DNA of 64,000 nt from Bacillus infantis (GTDB lineage Bacteria > Bacillota > Bacilli > Bacillales > Cytobacillaceae): assembly GCF_020171945.1 (NCBI RefSeq), contig NZ_JAIVAP010000008.1, forward strand, positions 124,001 to 188,000, given 5' to 3'. Under the pieces are notes generated by a model. The model saw only the letters and a list, made by a program, of their open reading frames with translations, searched no databases and was not told the origin of the DNA. Both the position numbers and the translations under genes were made by a program. How positions within the stretch are numbered: position 1 is the first letter of the stretch; the number at the start of each line of letters is the position of its first letter. Below are positions 8,406 through 15,698 of this stretch, piece after piece.

Positions 8406-8593
8406 CGTTGCGGGACATGCGCCTTTTTTGGCAGACAAGTGTGGTAATTGGCTGCGGGCGTGCATATGAAAAGAAAAGAGCTTTGTGGCTGGAATGCCAG
8501 AAGGAGCAGGGAATGTAAAGAGAGAAAGTTCCAAAATGAAGTTTAAACAGGACATCCAAAGACTAACAGAATAATAAAACACAAAAAACTAAT
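8406..8593. other. gap behind the riboswitch, no transporter gene
   Basis: About 190 bp without a recognisable gene. A minus-strand frame at 8341-8559 runs through the terminator and is taken as chance. The plus-strand 26-codon frame at 8466 is lysine/arginine-rich and lacks a ribosome-binding site. Confidence 0.5.
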
Positions 8594-8604
8594 AGGAGAG
8601 ATTT

Positions 8605-8994
8605 ATGTTGCTTTTACGAAAGTATATGTCATTGATCGGTGTCGGGTCGGCGAGGATTGACCTTATATTGCCAAAGCTGAGCTACAATCCAGGCGAGAGC
8701 ATTTGCGGCTATTTCAACATCGAGGGAGGCACAATCGACCAGCAGATCAAACGTATTGAATGCGACCTGGTGGTGACAGATGAAACGGGAGAGAGTGTAG
8801 TAGACTCTACCACCATCCTGACTACGAAAAAAATTGAATCGGATGAATGCAACCATATGCCGTTCCACTTCACTTTGCCGGAGACACTGCAGCCGTCAGG
8901 CAAAAAGCGCTCCTACCGTTTTAAGACGCGGATGATTTTTAACGAAGGCGTTAAAAGTGCGGATTTAGATGAAATTACAATTGTTCAGGCTTAA
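8605..8994 (+). CDS. short Spo0M-like (arrestin-fold) protein
   Basis: The 129-residue protein resembles the N-terminal half of the sporulation-control protein Spo0M: VGSARIDLILPKLSYNPGESICGYFNIEGG, then IDQQIKRIECDL and a MPFHFTLPETLQPSGKKRSY segment typical of the beta-sandwich. Full Spo0M is about twice as long, so this is a single-domain paralogue or truncated form. It is probably cytosolic, with a scaffolding role at sporulation or cell-shape proteins. The start follows AGGAG (8594-8598). It lies downstream of the orphan riboswitch and its two terminators. Confidence 0.75.
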   Translation: MLLLRKYMSLIGVGSARIDLILPKLSYNPGESICGYFNIEGGTIDQQIKRIECDLVVTDETGESVVDSTTILTTKKIESDECNHMPFHFTLPETLQPSGKKRSYRFKTRMIFNEGVKSADLDEITIVQA

Positions 8995-9005
8995 TGGAGG
9001 AAAAA

Positions 9006-9119
9006 GTGAATATCAAACAAATGAAACAGCTCATTATGGCCGCGGCCCTTGTGAGCATCATCGAAACCGGCTATCAGGCTGTATCCGCACTGGAAATTAA
9101 AAACCCGCCGCGGGTATAG
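9006..9119 (+). CDS. 37-residue small protein, unknown
   Basis: GTG at 9006 lies 5 bp after a strong GGAGG site that itself sits directly behind the stop of the Spo0M-like gene, so the two are translationally linked. The product starts MNIKQMKQLIMAAALVSII, a short hydrophobic stretch that could be a signal or membrane anchor, and ends EIKNPPRV. No family was recognised. The well-placed ribosome-binding site is the main support. Confidence 0.45.
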   Translation: MNIKQMKQLIMAAALVSIIETGYQAVSALEIKNPPRV

Positions 9120-9244
9120 CTCGTTCAGTCCAGCTTTCAAAAACCCTCAAAATTCGACATAAAGAACATCTTGACTTTTTCTTTATAAAGAATTTTTATC
9201 CACTTAATGTTAATTTTTTAGGAAAAAAGGAAGGTTTTTTTCCA

Positions 9245-9268
9245 GTTTTATAGTATAGTAGAGGGTAT
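9245..9268 (+). promoter_or_regulatory. candidate sigma-B promoter
   Basis: GTTTTA (9245-9250), a 12-bp spacer and GGGTAT (9263-9268) fit the general-stress sigma-B consensus (GTTTAA-N12-14-GGGTAT). It lies 24 bp upstream of the 35-residue gene at 9292. Confidence 0.55.
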
Positions 9269-9291
9269 AACATTCGAAGGAGTGAACGTAC

Positions 9292-9399
9292 TTGAAGTTT
9301 AAAGCCCTCTTTTGTTTCTTTTTAAAGAACCACAAATACAGCTACTATAATGATCAATGTGTCCGGTGCGGGAAAAAGAGAAAGCGTACCGCTGCCTAA
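9292..9399 (+). CDS. 35-residue CxxC zinc-ribbon-like peptide
   Basis: The TTG start lies 8-10 bp after AAGGAG. The peptide is basic and aromatic (MKFKALFCFFLKNHKYSYYN) and ends with a CVRCGKKRKR motif, so it has one CxxC knuckle that could bind zinc or nucleic acid. It is followed at once by a terminator and preceded by a candidate sigma-B promoter, making a compact single-gene unit. It is too short for family assignment by eye, but the context is that of a real small gene. Confidence 0.55.
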   Translation: MKFKALFCFFLKNHKYSYYNDQCVRCGKKRKRTAA

Positions 9400-9414
9400 G
9401 TCATCTAAATAATA

Positions 9415-9447
9415 AGACCCTGCTCCATTTGGGAGCAGGGTCTCTTT
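9415..9447. terminator. bidirectional terminator, small gene / hpf
   Basis: Arms AGACCCTGCTCC (9415-9426) and GGAGCAGGGTCT (9432-9443) enclose a five-base loop, with TCTTTAT behind. It serves the 9292 gene and the convergent hpf. Confidence 0.8.
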
Positions 9448-9451
9448 ATCA

Positions 9452-10006
9452 TTATTGAGCTTCAATCAGACCATAGCGGCCATCTTTACGCTTATAGACA
9501 ACATTGGTACGGTTTGTTTCCGCGTTTGTGAATACATAGAAGCTGTGGCCGAGAAGGTTCATCTGCAGGATCGCTTCTTCATTGTCCATCGGCTTCAAAT
9601 CAAAGCTCTTCTGGCGGACAACCTCAAGCTCGTTATCCTCTTCTTCCAGGACAGGTGCCTCCGGCTCATCAAAAGAAGCGAACATCAGCGTCGGGCTTCC
9701 CTTCTCACGGAACTTGCGGTTCACCTTCGTCTTATGCTTGCGGATCTGCCGTTCCAGCTTATCCACAATCAAATCGATGGCCGCATACATATCATCATGA
9801 TCCTCCTCAGCACGGAGCACCAGATTCTGCATCGGAATGGTCACTTCCACTTTGGAGCGGTTATTATTATACGTTTTTAAGTTTACATGTACATTTGCAT
9901 CAGGAGTTTCAGTAAAATATTTTTCCAGTTTCGCAATCTTCTTCTCTACGTATTCTCTAATCGCTGGAGTTACCTCAATGTTTTCACCACGAATGTTATA
10001 ATTCAT
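9452..10006 (-). CDS. hpf: ribosome hibernation promoting factor, long form
   Basis: The 184-residue long-form HPF has an N-terminal S30AE ribosome-binding domain (MNYNIRGENIEVTPAIREYV onward) and a C-terminal dimerisation domain (MDNEEAILQMNLLGHSFYVF through GRYGLIE). The C-terminal domain joins two 70S ribosomes into inactive 100S particles. A longer frame opens at 10027, but its first codons contain the AAGGAGG ribosome-binding site, so the ATG at 10006 is the start. It is the orthologue of B. subtilis YvyD and sits, as there, just behind the fliD-fliS-fliT cluster. Confidence 0.96.
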   Translation of the reverse strand: MNYNIRGENIEVTPAIREYVEKKIAKLEKYFTETPDANVHVNLKTYNNNRSKVEVTIPMQNLVLRAEEDHDDMYAAIDLIVDKLERQIRKHKTKVNRKFREKGSPTLMFASFDEPEAPVLEEEDNELEVVRQKSFDLKPMDNEEAILQMNLLGHSFYVFTNAETNRTNVVYKRKDGRYGLIEAQ

Positions 10007-10089
10007 AGATGAACTCCTCCTTTTCATTATACAGTAAAACTTTCACAGGCATCCGCGGCCCAATAAGCTGCCGCTCCCTGAAAAAGCCT

Positions 10090-10112
10090 AGTCTTAAGAG
10101 TTTATTAAGACT
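10090..10112 (-). promoter_or_regulatory. hairpin in the hpf leader
   Basis: A perfect 8-bp stem AGTCTTAA / TTAAGACT with a 7-base loop, between the hpf promoter and start codon. It has no T run, so it may stabilise or regulate the leader. Confidence 0.4.
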
Positions 10113-10131
10113 ATGTAAATATAATTCTACT

Positions 10132-10157
10132 GTACCCCAGAAAAGTCCTGCAAAAAC
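10132..10157 (-). promoter_or_regulatory. candidate sigma-B promoter of hpf
   Basis: On the minus strand GTTTTT (10157-10152), 14-bp spacer, GGGTAC (10137-10132). In B. subtilis the orthologue yvyD is transcribed by sigma-B and sigma-H, which supports the call. Confidence 0.6.
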
Positions 10158-10230
10158 GTTGAGATAAATTGAAAACATTTGTCGAATGCGTGTCGATTCA
10201 GCTGCTTCAATGCCTCCGGCAGCAGAAAAG

Positions 10231-10257
10231 AAAAAAGACCGCCAATAAAAGACGGTC
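10231..10257 (-). terminator. terminator of the flagellar fliD-fliS-fliT operon
   Basis: Stem GACCG / CGGTC (10253-10257 with 10237-10241) is followed on the minus strand by TTTTTT (10236-10231), overlapping the stop region of the 10256 gene. Confidence 0.65.
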
Positions 10258-10645
10258 AGGATTGTGTATAAGGCTTAAGCTCCTGCTGGATCATGAGGCT
10301 CCAAGCGGCAAAAGCAGGATACAGCTGTTCACGGATGATCTGCTGTTTTTTCTCAAGGCTGCCGAAATTACCTTCCAGCATAGCAGCTTTTTCAGCCACC
10401 TCATGAAATGAGGCAAGAGCTCCTTCAAGAGAAGGGGACTCTTTTTCAAACAGCCTGCTCAGCTGTTCACTGGTACTGGCAATATGAGGCAGCGCCTGGA
10501 ATACATCCAAAAGTAAAAGGTCACCTTCAGTCTTCTCAAGATTGTCAAAGCTCGCCACGATGTATTCAAGTGCCTCTTCCACCGTTACTAGCAGATCCTG
10601 ATATTCCTTAATTAATATATGCTGATTTTCTTCGAGTTTGATCAT
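10256..10645 (-). CDS. hypothetical helical protein of the flagellar operon
   Basis: A 129-residue, almost wholly helical acidic protein (MIKLEENQHILIKEYQDLLV onward) with no recognised domain. It is the last gene of the fliD-fliS-fliT transcript, starting 9 bp after fliT, which suggests a flagellar chaperone or assembly role. ATG at 10645 is 5 bp after AGGTGG and is preferred to the GTG at 10654. It could be a second FliT/FlgN-type chaperone, but the match is not visible. Confidence 0.65.
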   Translation of the reverse strand: MIKLEENQHILIKEYQDLLVTVEEALEYIVASFDNLEKTEGDLLLLDVFQALPHIASTSEQLSRLFEKESPSLEGALASFHEVAEKAAMLEGNFGSLEKKQQIIREQLYPAFAAWSLMIQQELKPYTQS

Positions 10646-10654
10646 AGAAGCCAC

Positions 10655-10996
10655 CTATTTTCGTTTATCGTAAAACATACCGTCCGTTGCCATCGACTGA
10701 TATGGATTCACGTATTTATTGTTCGATTCCTTCTTAATTGACAGGCCTTTGATATCTTTCTGAATCAGCGCCTTTTCCTTCTGCAGCAGCTGTGACAATC
10801 GGATGTTGAGGTCAAGCAGCTTTTTTCCGAGGGCCTTTTCCCCTTCTGAATACGGCGGCTGGAGCTCCTGCATTAGCTGGTCCCGCTCCTCAAGGGCAGC
10901 TTCAATCCAGCCGATCTTCTCATCGCGGTCGCTGCCCTGCTCCAGCCGATCAACCAGCCCCACAGTTAAAGCATACAGCCGCTCAACCGAACTCAT
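10655..10996 (-). CDS. fliT: flagellar protein FliT
   Basis: The 113-residue small helical protein (MSSVERLYALTVGLVDRLEQ onward) has the size and position of Bacillus FliT, the export chaperone that binds the filament cap FliD. A longer frame reaches 11056, but the ATG at 10996 overlaps the fliS stop by one base (TAATG), implying translational coupling. The C-terminus ends with a KKESNNKYVNPYQSM segment that echoes the NPYQSY motif at the start of FliS, an odd resemblance between neighbours. Confidence 0.8.
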   Translation of the reverse strand: MSSVERLYALTVGLVDRLEQGSDRDEKIGWIEAALEERDQLMQELQPPYSEGEKALGKKLLDLNIRLSQLLQKEKALIQKDIKGLSIKKESNNKYVNPYQSMATDGMFYDKRK

Positions 10997-11397
10997 TAAA
11001 TCTGCCCCGCCTGGCTGAACTGCTTCTGGCGGTTCACTTGGATAACCTCTTTCCATGTATCACGGAACTCGGTCACAAGCCCTTCCACCTCATCAAGGAT
11101 GGCTACATCACTTTTCAGATTCGCCTCAACCAGCTGACGGTTCATATAATCATAAAGCGACATCATATTCTGAGACACTTCCTGATCCATATTAAGCGTC
11201 ACCATCAATTCCCTGATGATGTTCTGCGCCTTCTGGATATTCGTATTCTTCGCTTCAATATTCTTATCAGCAATTGCTTTCTTCGCCTGAAGAATGAACT
11301 TCAAGCAACCATTATAAAGCATCAGCGTCAGCTCCCCAGGCGAAGCCGTTGTAACCGAGTTCTGCTGATATGATTGGTATGGATTTTGTGTGGCCAT
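10996..11397 (-). CDS. fliS: flagellar export chaperone FliS
   Basis: The 133-residue protein begins MATQNPYQSYQQNSVTTASP and continues with GELTLMLYNGCLKFI, the classic FliS N-terminus. FliS binds flagellin in the cytosol and prevents early polymerisation; in Bacillus it also works with FliW/CsrA to set flagellin levels. The ATG at 11397 is 8 bp after AAGGAAG; a GTG three codons earlier is inside the spacing region and is rejected. Confidence 0.95.
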   Translation of the reverse strand: MATQNPYQSYQQNSVTTASPGELTLMLYNGCLKFILQAKKAIADKNIEAKNTNIQKAQNIIRELMVTLNMDQEVSQNMMSLYDYMNRQLVEANLKSDVAILDEVEGLVTEFRDTWKEVIQVNRQKQFSQAGQI

Positions 11398-11439
11398 TAA
11401 GGACACTTCCTTTCAAAACTGTATTCCCTGTGGCTTTGA

Positions 11440-13521
11440 CTATCCTCCGAACTGTTGCATTAGGTAGGCCATCTGCTCGTTCGAGCGCTGGATGGCTTTT
11501 TCCATGGCGGTGAATTGGGACCAGTAGCGGTTTTCCACCTGTGTCAAACGGTCCTCGAAGCGGTCGATGCTTTTGTTGAGGCTGTCAAGCTGCTTGCCCA
11601 TTGTAAACTGCTGATTGGTAGAAAAAGAGTTTCCTGCCTTCAGCTTGATTTTCTCCATTGAATTATTGACTGTATCATAGAGACGCTGAACAATTCCTTT
11701 TTGATCATTAGTTGTTCCAGAGGCATTAAATAACTTTTCAACGGAGGCAGGATCAGCCTCAATCGCTTTTTTTAGCTCTGCCTCATTAATCTCAAGCTTA
11801 CCGCCTTCAAGGTAATTAGCCGTCGTTTTTATGCCAATGGCAGAAAGCTGCTTATATAGCGGATTAATTCCTTCACTGTTGACGGAAGTGTAAAAGTCCG
11901 TTCTCATTGTTGTAAGAAGGCTTGATAGTGTAGGATCCCTGCGCAGAGTTCCGCTTTTTGCCTTCTCCTCCCACTGCTCCTGCTGCTTATCAGACAGCTG
12001 CTCGCGCTGTTCATCAGTGAGAGGTGTATATGTTTTATATTTCTCCTCGGATACCTCACTCTGTATTTTGCCGATTAATTCATTATACTTGTCGACGAAA
12101 CCTTTAATATTTTCATAGATATCATTTGTATTATTATTGATCGAAATATTGACTGGCGCATCTTCAAAAATTTGCTTTAACGTAAAAGTAACTCCACTGA
12201 TGTCAAATGTGTTGGAGCTTCGTTCTGTTTTTAGCCCATTAATGGTGAAGACGGCATTGTCTCCTCCTGTTTCTTCAGCACCTGCGAATTTAAGTACATT
12301 GTCTATAAATTCACCTGAAGTCACAATCTCTTGATCCTCAGGAGCTACTTTGATAATGTTTCCATCTATATCAGTTTGTAATGAATCTTTCCCTTGGAAA
12401 TTCCCTGTTTCTGTCCTTGTTAGAGTAATCCGATCAGTAAAAGAATCATAAAACATCGTGACACCGGCTGTTGAAGAGTTTACTTTGTTAATCACATTAT
12501 TAAGGGACTCTGAACCTTGAATATTGAAATTCTCTGTTACCAGTCCCTTTGAGGTATAAGAACCCACTTTAAAGTTGGTATAGTTTTGCTGGTAGTTGAC
12601 TTCGATAACTGTATCTTTAGAGATCGGGCTATTCATCGTGACTTTTCCATTTGTCTTGTCAAGTGTTCCTATTACGTCATCACCATTTTTAATTTCCAAG
12701 ACTTTGTCAGCTGATTGATCATCAATTTTATATTCTTTTCCTGCAATTGTAAACGTTGCAGAGCTAATGGAACCTTTTGATAATGAGAACGAGGTGAAAT
12801 TTTCACCTGCAGTAAAGATTTCGATTTTATTTGTTGCTACATAATCAACTTTAATAGAAGAGCCCTTAGTTAGAGAATCTTTAAAAGTTAAGTTTCCTTT
12901 ATTATCAACTAACACCTGTCCATCCTTTAAGCTATCCGCACCTATTCCCGATACAACTTCGTATGTTACTCCATTGACTTTAACATTCATACCATTTATA
13001 TTGGCAATGCTGACTTTTTCATTAAGTCCCAGTGAGAAATTTTTCACTTCATCGGATACGTTTAGAGTCTTGGATTCAACACTCCCTTTATCCCACTCAA
13101 AGCCTGTGCTTACTGAAAAGCTATCCTTTTCTTCAAATAGAGATCTGTTAACATCAACTTTTTTATCACTAGATTTTGAAATACCTTCGTTATTTACTTT
13201 TGTTGCCGCTGAAGCCAATTTCTCTACTTTAGATATTGAATAGGAAGCCAATGCAGCTGCACTGGTAGCTGTCGCAGTGACCCTGGCATCGTTTGTGGTA
13301 GTTGTTGAACGTGCTCTATATTTTGTAGATAGTTTCATTTGTGTTAATTCAGTTCTGAAATTAAGCAAAAGAGTATTCATAGAACGGTAATCATCCCGCT
13401 GCCATTCCATTACTTGCTTTTTTTGCTTCATCTTATCTAATGGCATCCGCTCAGCCTTCATTAAATCCGATACGAGCTGATCTATATCCATTCCACTTGC
13501 CAATCCACCGATTCTAACCAA
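11440..13521 (-). CDS. fliD: flagellar hook-associated protein 2 (filament cap), enlarged
   Basis: The protein has 693 residues. The N-terminal D0/D1 domain is clear (VRIGGLASGMDIDQLVSDLM; MEWQRDDYRSMN), as is the C-terminal FliD domain (ERFEDRLTQVENRYWSQFTA to the end, LMQQFGG). Typical Bacillus FliD is near 500 residues. The extra approx. 190 residues sit in the surface-exposed middle (about 130-330) as lysine/serine/threonine/asparagine-rich beta repeats. FliD caps the filament and guides flagellin folding. The start is TTG at 13521, 6 bp after GGGGTGA. Confidence 0.95.
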   Translation of the reverse strand: MVRIGGLASGMDIDQLVSDLMKAERMPLDKMKQKKQVMEWQRDDYRSMNTLLLNFRTELTQMKLSTKYRARSTTTTNDARVTATATSAAALASYSISKVEKLASAATKVNNEGISKSSDKKVDVNRSLFEEKDSFSVSTGFEWDKGSVESKTLNVSDEVKNFSLGLNEKVSIANINGMNVKVNGVTYEVVSGIGADSLKDGQVLVDNKGNLTFKDSLTKGSSIKVDYVATNKIEIFTAGENFTSFSLSKGSISSATFTIAGKEYKIDDQSADKVLEIKNGDDVIGTLDKTNGKVTMNSPISKDTVIEVNYQQNYTNFKVGSYTSKGLVTENFNIQGSESLNNVINKVNSSTAGVTMFYDSFTDRITLTRTETGNFQGKDSLQTDIDGNIIKVAPEDQEIVTSGEFIDNVLKFAGAEETGGDNAVFTINGLKTERSSNTFDISGVTFTLKQIFEDAPVNISINNNTNDIYENIKGFVDKYNELIGKIQSEVSEEKYKTYTPLTDEQREQLSDKQQEQWEEKAKSGTLRRDPTLSSLLTTMRTDFYTSVNSEGINPLYKQLSAIGIKTTANYLEGGKLEINEAELKKAIEADPASVEKLFNASGTTNDQKGIVQRLYDTVNNSMEKIKLKAGNSFSTNQQFTMGKQLDSLNKSIDRFEDRLTQVENRYWSQFTAMEKAIQRSNEQMAYLMQQFGG

Positions 13522-13537
13522 GATTGGTCACCCCGCT

Positions 13538-13900
13538 TTAAATCTTTTTATCAACCATCAGCCCAACAAAATCTGTCATGGCTGCATACATATCAAGCAT
13601 TTTTTTGGATGGTATTTCCTTCACAACCTCGTGAGTGTCATTATCTACGATTGTTACATAGTACTCATTTAATTTCTCATGGAGCTCAAATTTGAGGGAA
13701 GTGTTTGAAGGCTGGAGAAATTCATTCATACCATCAATAATATCATCGAGTTTTTCTTTGCTTTTTTCATTCGGATAAGTATTTTGTCCTGTTAATACAA
13801 CATCAACTTGCTCTTTATTATCCTGCGTTTCCGTCTTTTCTAAAGATGTAGTTCTAGGTGAATAGGGGACAACGCTTTGCCCTAAAAGCCTCTCAATCAT
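13538..13900 (-). CDS. flaG: flagellar protein FlaG
   Basis: The 120-residue protein has a variable N-terminal part and the FlaG core (FLQPSNTSLKFELHEKLNEY, then YVTIVDNDTHEVVKEIPSKK and MLDMYAAMTDFVGLMVDKKI). FlaG proteins influence filament length. It is the first gene of the flaG-fliD-fliS-fliT operon and follows a GGAGGA site. A near-perfect sigma-D promoter precedes it. Confidence 0.93.
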   Translation of the reverse strand: MIERLLGQSVVPYSPRTTSLEKTETQDNKEQVDVVLTGQNTYPNEKSKEKLDDIIDGMNEFLQPSNTSLKFELHEKLNEYYVTIVDNDTHEVVKEIPSKKMLDMYAAMTDFVGLMVDKKI

Positions 13901-13931
13901 GGAGATCCTCCTATTCTAGTACATGTTAATT

Positions 13932-13958
13932 ATATCGGCTTTAAGAAAGAATATTTTA
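13932..13958 (-). promoter_or_regulatory. sigma-D promoter of the flaG-fliD operon
   Basis: On the minus strand TAAA (13958-13955), a 15-bp spacer and GCCGATAT (13939-13932) match the sigma-D consensus exactly. Confidence 0.92.
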
Positions 13959-14006
13959 GCGAAAATAATGTTGCTAGCTTTTATTTAATATTGCGAGTGG
14001 ATTCAA

Positions 14007-14029
14007 TGCTATAATTAGAACGAACGTTC
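14007..14029 (+). promoter_or_regulatory. extended -10 with LexA-like box
   Basis: TGCTATAAT (14007-14015) is an extended -10 element. GAAC-GAAC-GTTC (14018-14029) right behind it fits the GAAC-N4-GTTC core of the Bacillus LexA (DinR) box and would cover the transcription start. No coding gene follows on the plus strand. Confidence 0.4.
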
Positions 14030-14192
14030 TTTAGCTGAAGTTATATGATAAAGGAATTTTATAAACTCTCATTAGTCCAGTAAAGCATTCTGGTAGCAAG
14101 CATCCTTGGTAATCGTGAATTAACTAAACTATAAAGGGGTTCACGCAGAATAACAATAGCTATCGGGAGCTCTACGGACCTAATTAAAAAGA

Positions 14193-14283
14193 AAAGCGTA
14201 AATGGGAACAAGCTTATTGTCCTGATTTCCTCTATATCACTCCTATAAGCAGTAATTTACGTTCTTCTCCCCATTTACGCTTT
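14193..14283. repeat. 91-bp element with 14-bp perfect inverted ends
   Basis: AAAGCGTAAATGGG at 14193-14206 is exactly inverted at 14270-14283. The interior also contains partial copies of the arm (AATTTACG at 14254). It could be a small MITE-like relic or a hairpin RNA. Confidence 0.6.
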
Positions 14284-14440
14284 ACCGAGTTATTACTACA
14301 TTTTTCATGATAACACCGGAAATAAACAAGTTCCTCAAGCTCAATTAAAGCACTGTTTTGGAACGAGTTTATTCAATAATTCTTTCCATTATTTATAGTT
14401 CACTTACGTTTGGGACGTGAAAGGTTTTAAGATGTATTTA

Positions 14441-14482
14441 GAAGAGAAGGCGGTTGAATCCAATCAGCCGCTTTCTCGTTTT
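14441..14482 (+). terminator. orphan plus-strand terminator
   Basis: Stem GAGAAGGCGGTTG / CAATCAGCCGCTTTCTC with small mismatches, followed by GTTTTTTC. No gene ends in front of it, so it may close a noncoding transcript. Confidence 0.6.
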
Positions 14483-14548
14483 TTCTCTGTTTGATGCAAG
14501 CAATACCTCCTGGACCACAACTTTGCCATTGCGACTGGAGGTTTTATT

Positions 14549-14614
14549 ATGAACAAAGTTTTAACTCAATGTCTGAGCAGTATAAATATAGAACTCAAGC
14601 AATTTCTTATTTAG
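14549..14614 (+). pseudogene. 21-codon frame, possible truncated gene
   Basis: ATG at 14549 is 9 bp after GGAGG and encodes MNKVLTQCLSSINIELKQFL plus one residue. The good ribosome-binding site followed by an early stop suggests the 5' end of a lost gene, perhaps a transposase, but this is not certain. Confidence 0.25.
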
Positions 14615-15138
14615 TTTAGTCGTAAGATTACGGGAAGAAATGTCGTGAGTTCATTCATGATTCTCTCTCCTTCCAACCAATTTCTACAAAACTGGGTCTC
14701 CATTCTTTAGAATAATCTCGATTAGCCATTTCTACACTCTGGATGAGCACTAACTTTAGACTAACGATGTTCATACGCTTTACAGGCTTTTTCTTCATTT
14801 CCACTACATTTTCAAGCAGTTCCATCTGTTTAAAGGTTTCATTGAGTATAGATTCATCGTTTGCTCCTCTTAAAATAGCAATAGCCCCTACTCCGATAAT
14901 CGAAGTAGAGGCTTAGATCGCTTGGTTCTTAAACATCTAGTACCCACCGAACAAAACATACGTACTATAATTAAAATGTATATCTTAATATCTTGTTATT
15001 ACTTGTTATGTATTTTTGCTATTTGAGTTTCTGTGCGCAGAGCATGTGGCAAGTTGATGGACTTTAGGGGCACAAATCAACTTTCCCCATTTGCCCCAAA
15101 AAGAAAAAGAGTAACCTAAACTGTTATTCTTGGTATTC

Positions 15139-15339
15139 TTATCCTTTTAAATCAATGGTCCCACCTAAGTGTGGATGCGCGGCAAGTTGGATTGCTGATG
15201 CATCAGTAGTGCTCTTCAACTTTTGAATTGCATCCCCTTGCTGTTCAGCACTTCCCATCGACATTTTCATCACTGACATAGGTGCCTATTGTTGGACTTA
15301 ACTTTGTCTTAATGCTATTGACTTTAGGGCTATGTCCAT
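15139..15339 (-). pseudogene. yjfB-family motility protein, two nonsense mutations
   Basis: Reading 67 codons from ATG at 15339 gives MDIALKSIALRQS, stop, VQQ, stop, then APMSVMKMSMGSAEQQGDAI and an ending LAAHPHLGGTIDLKG. The frame and ending match the YjfB family of putative motility proteins (MDIA..S...SQ..VQQQ...SVMK.AM ... HPHLGGNIDLK). Codons 14 (TAA) and 18 (TAG) each differ by one base from the family residues Lys/Gln and Gln, so the frame is intact apart from two point nonsense changes. It lies with hag, as expected for a motility gene. Confidence 0.8.
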
Positions 15340-15358
15340 TTAATACACTTCTTTCATA

Positions 15359-15598
15359 CTAATTGTTAATGGATCTTAACTGTTCTTCTAAAGAAAATAC
15401 TTCGTTCTTCAATTCATTTAATTGATAATTTAACACTTCTACCTGCTTCGAGCTAAGCTCATGTTCAAGAGCATATTCAGCTATCCTTTTCATTTCATAT
15501 AGCTTTGAGTCTAGGTTTTCCATTATACTCTCCTGCTCCTTACACCATAGAAGCTGTTCTTCAAGAAACCTTTTTAACTCTTGTTGATTATTATCCAT
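15359..15598 (-). CDS. short coiled-coil protein next to hag
   Basis: A 79-residue acidic, almost entirely helical protein. Heptad-like spacing of L/I/M runs through about residues 8-75 (MENLDSKLYEMKRIAEYALE; LNYQLNELKNEVFSLEEQLR), so a coiled coil is likely. It has no signal peptide and no known family. It lies between hag and the yjfB pseudogene, 19 bp upstream of the latter, so a motility-related role is plausible but only by context. Confidence 0.6.
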   Translation of the reverse strand: MDNNQQELKRFLEEQLLWCKEQESIMENLDSKLYEMKRIAEYALEHELSSKQVEVLNYQLNELKNEVFSLEEQLRSINN

Positions 15599-15649
15599 CT
15601 CGTTTTCTCCTGAAGCTTTCTGCTAGTTTATGGTATTTGGTCTACTTGT

Positions 15650-15688
15650 AAAAAAAGAGACACTAGGAAAACTAGAGTCTCTTTTTTT
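15650..15688 (-). terminator. hag terminator
   Basis: On the minus strand AAAAAAAGAGACtCTAG and CTAGtGTCTCTTTTTTT form a long stem with a short loop and T run, 10 bp past the hag stop. Confidence 0.88.
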
Positions 15689-15698
15689 AAATCTAAGA

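Larger units (their letters stand above)
14040..15138. other. decayed intergenic region with gene remnants
   Basis: About 1.1 kb with no intact recognised gene between flaG and the hag-proximal genes. It holds a 91-bp inverted-repeat element (14193-14283), a plus-strand terminator (14441-14482), a 21-codon plus-strand frame at 14549-14614 with a good GGAGG site, and an 85-codon minus-strand open stretch (14655-14912) without a usable start. The minus stretch reads SIIGVGAIAILRGAN, then KKPVKRMNIVSLKLV, a segment weakly reminiscent of RadC/JAB-type proteins. Base composition is AT-richer than the flanks. Confidence 0.55.

Noticed and set aside
8466-8546. 26-codon peptide as the riboswitch-controlled gene
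   Set aside because: It is lysine/arginine-rich with no ribosome-binding site and no resemblance to manganese-handling small proteins; kept only as a remark under the riboswitch.
8341-8559. 72-codon minus-strand ORF near the riboswitch
   Set aside because: Its end is made from the bidirectional terminator stem and it has no supporting ribosome-binding site.
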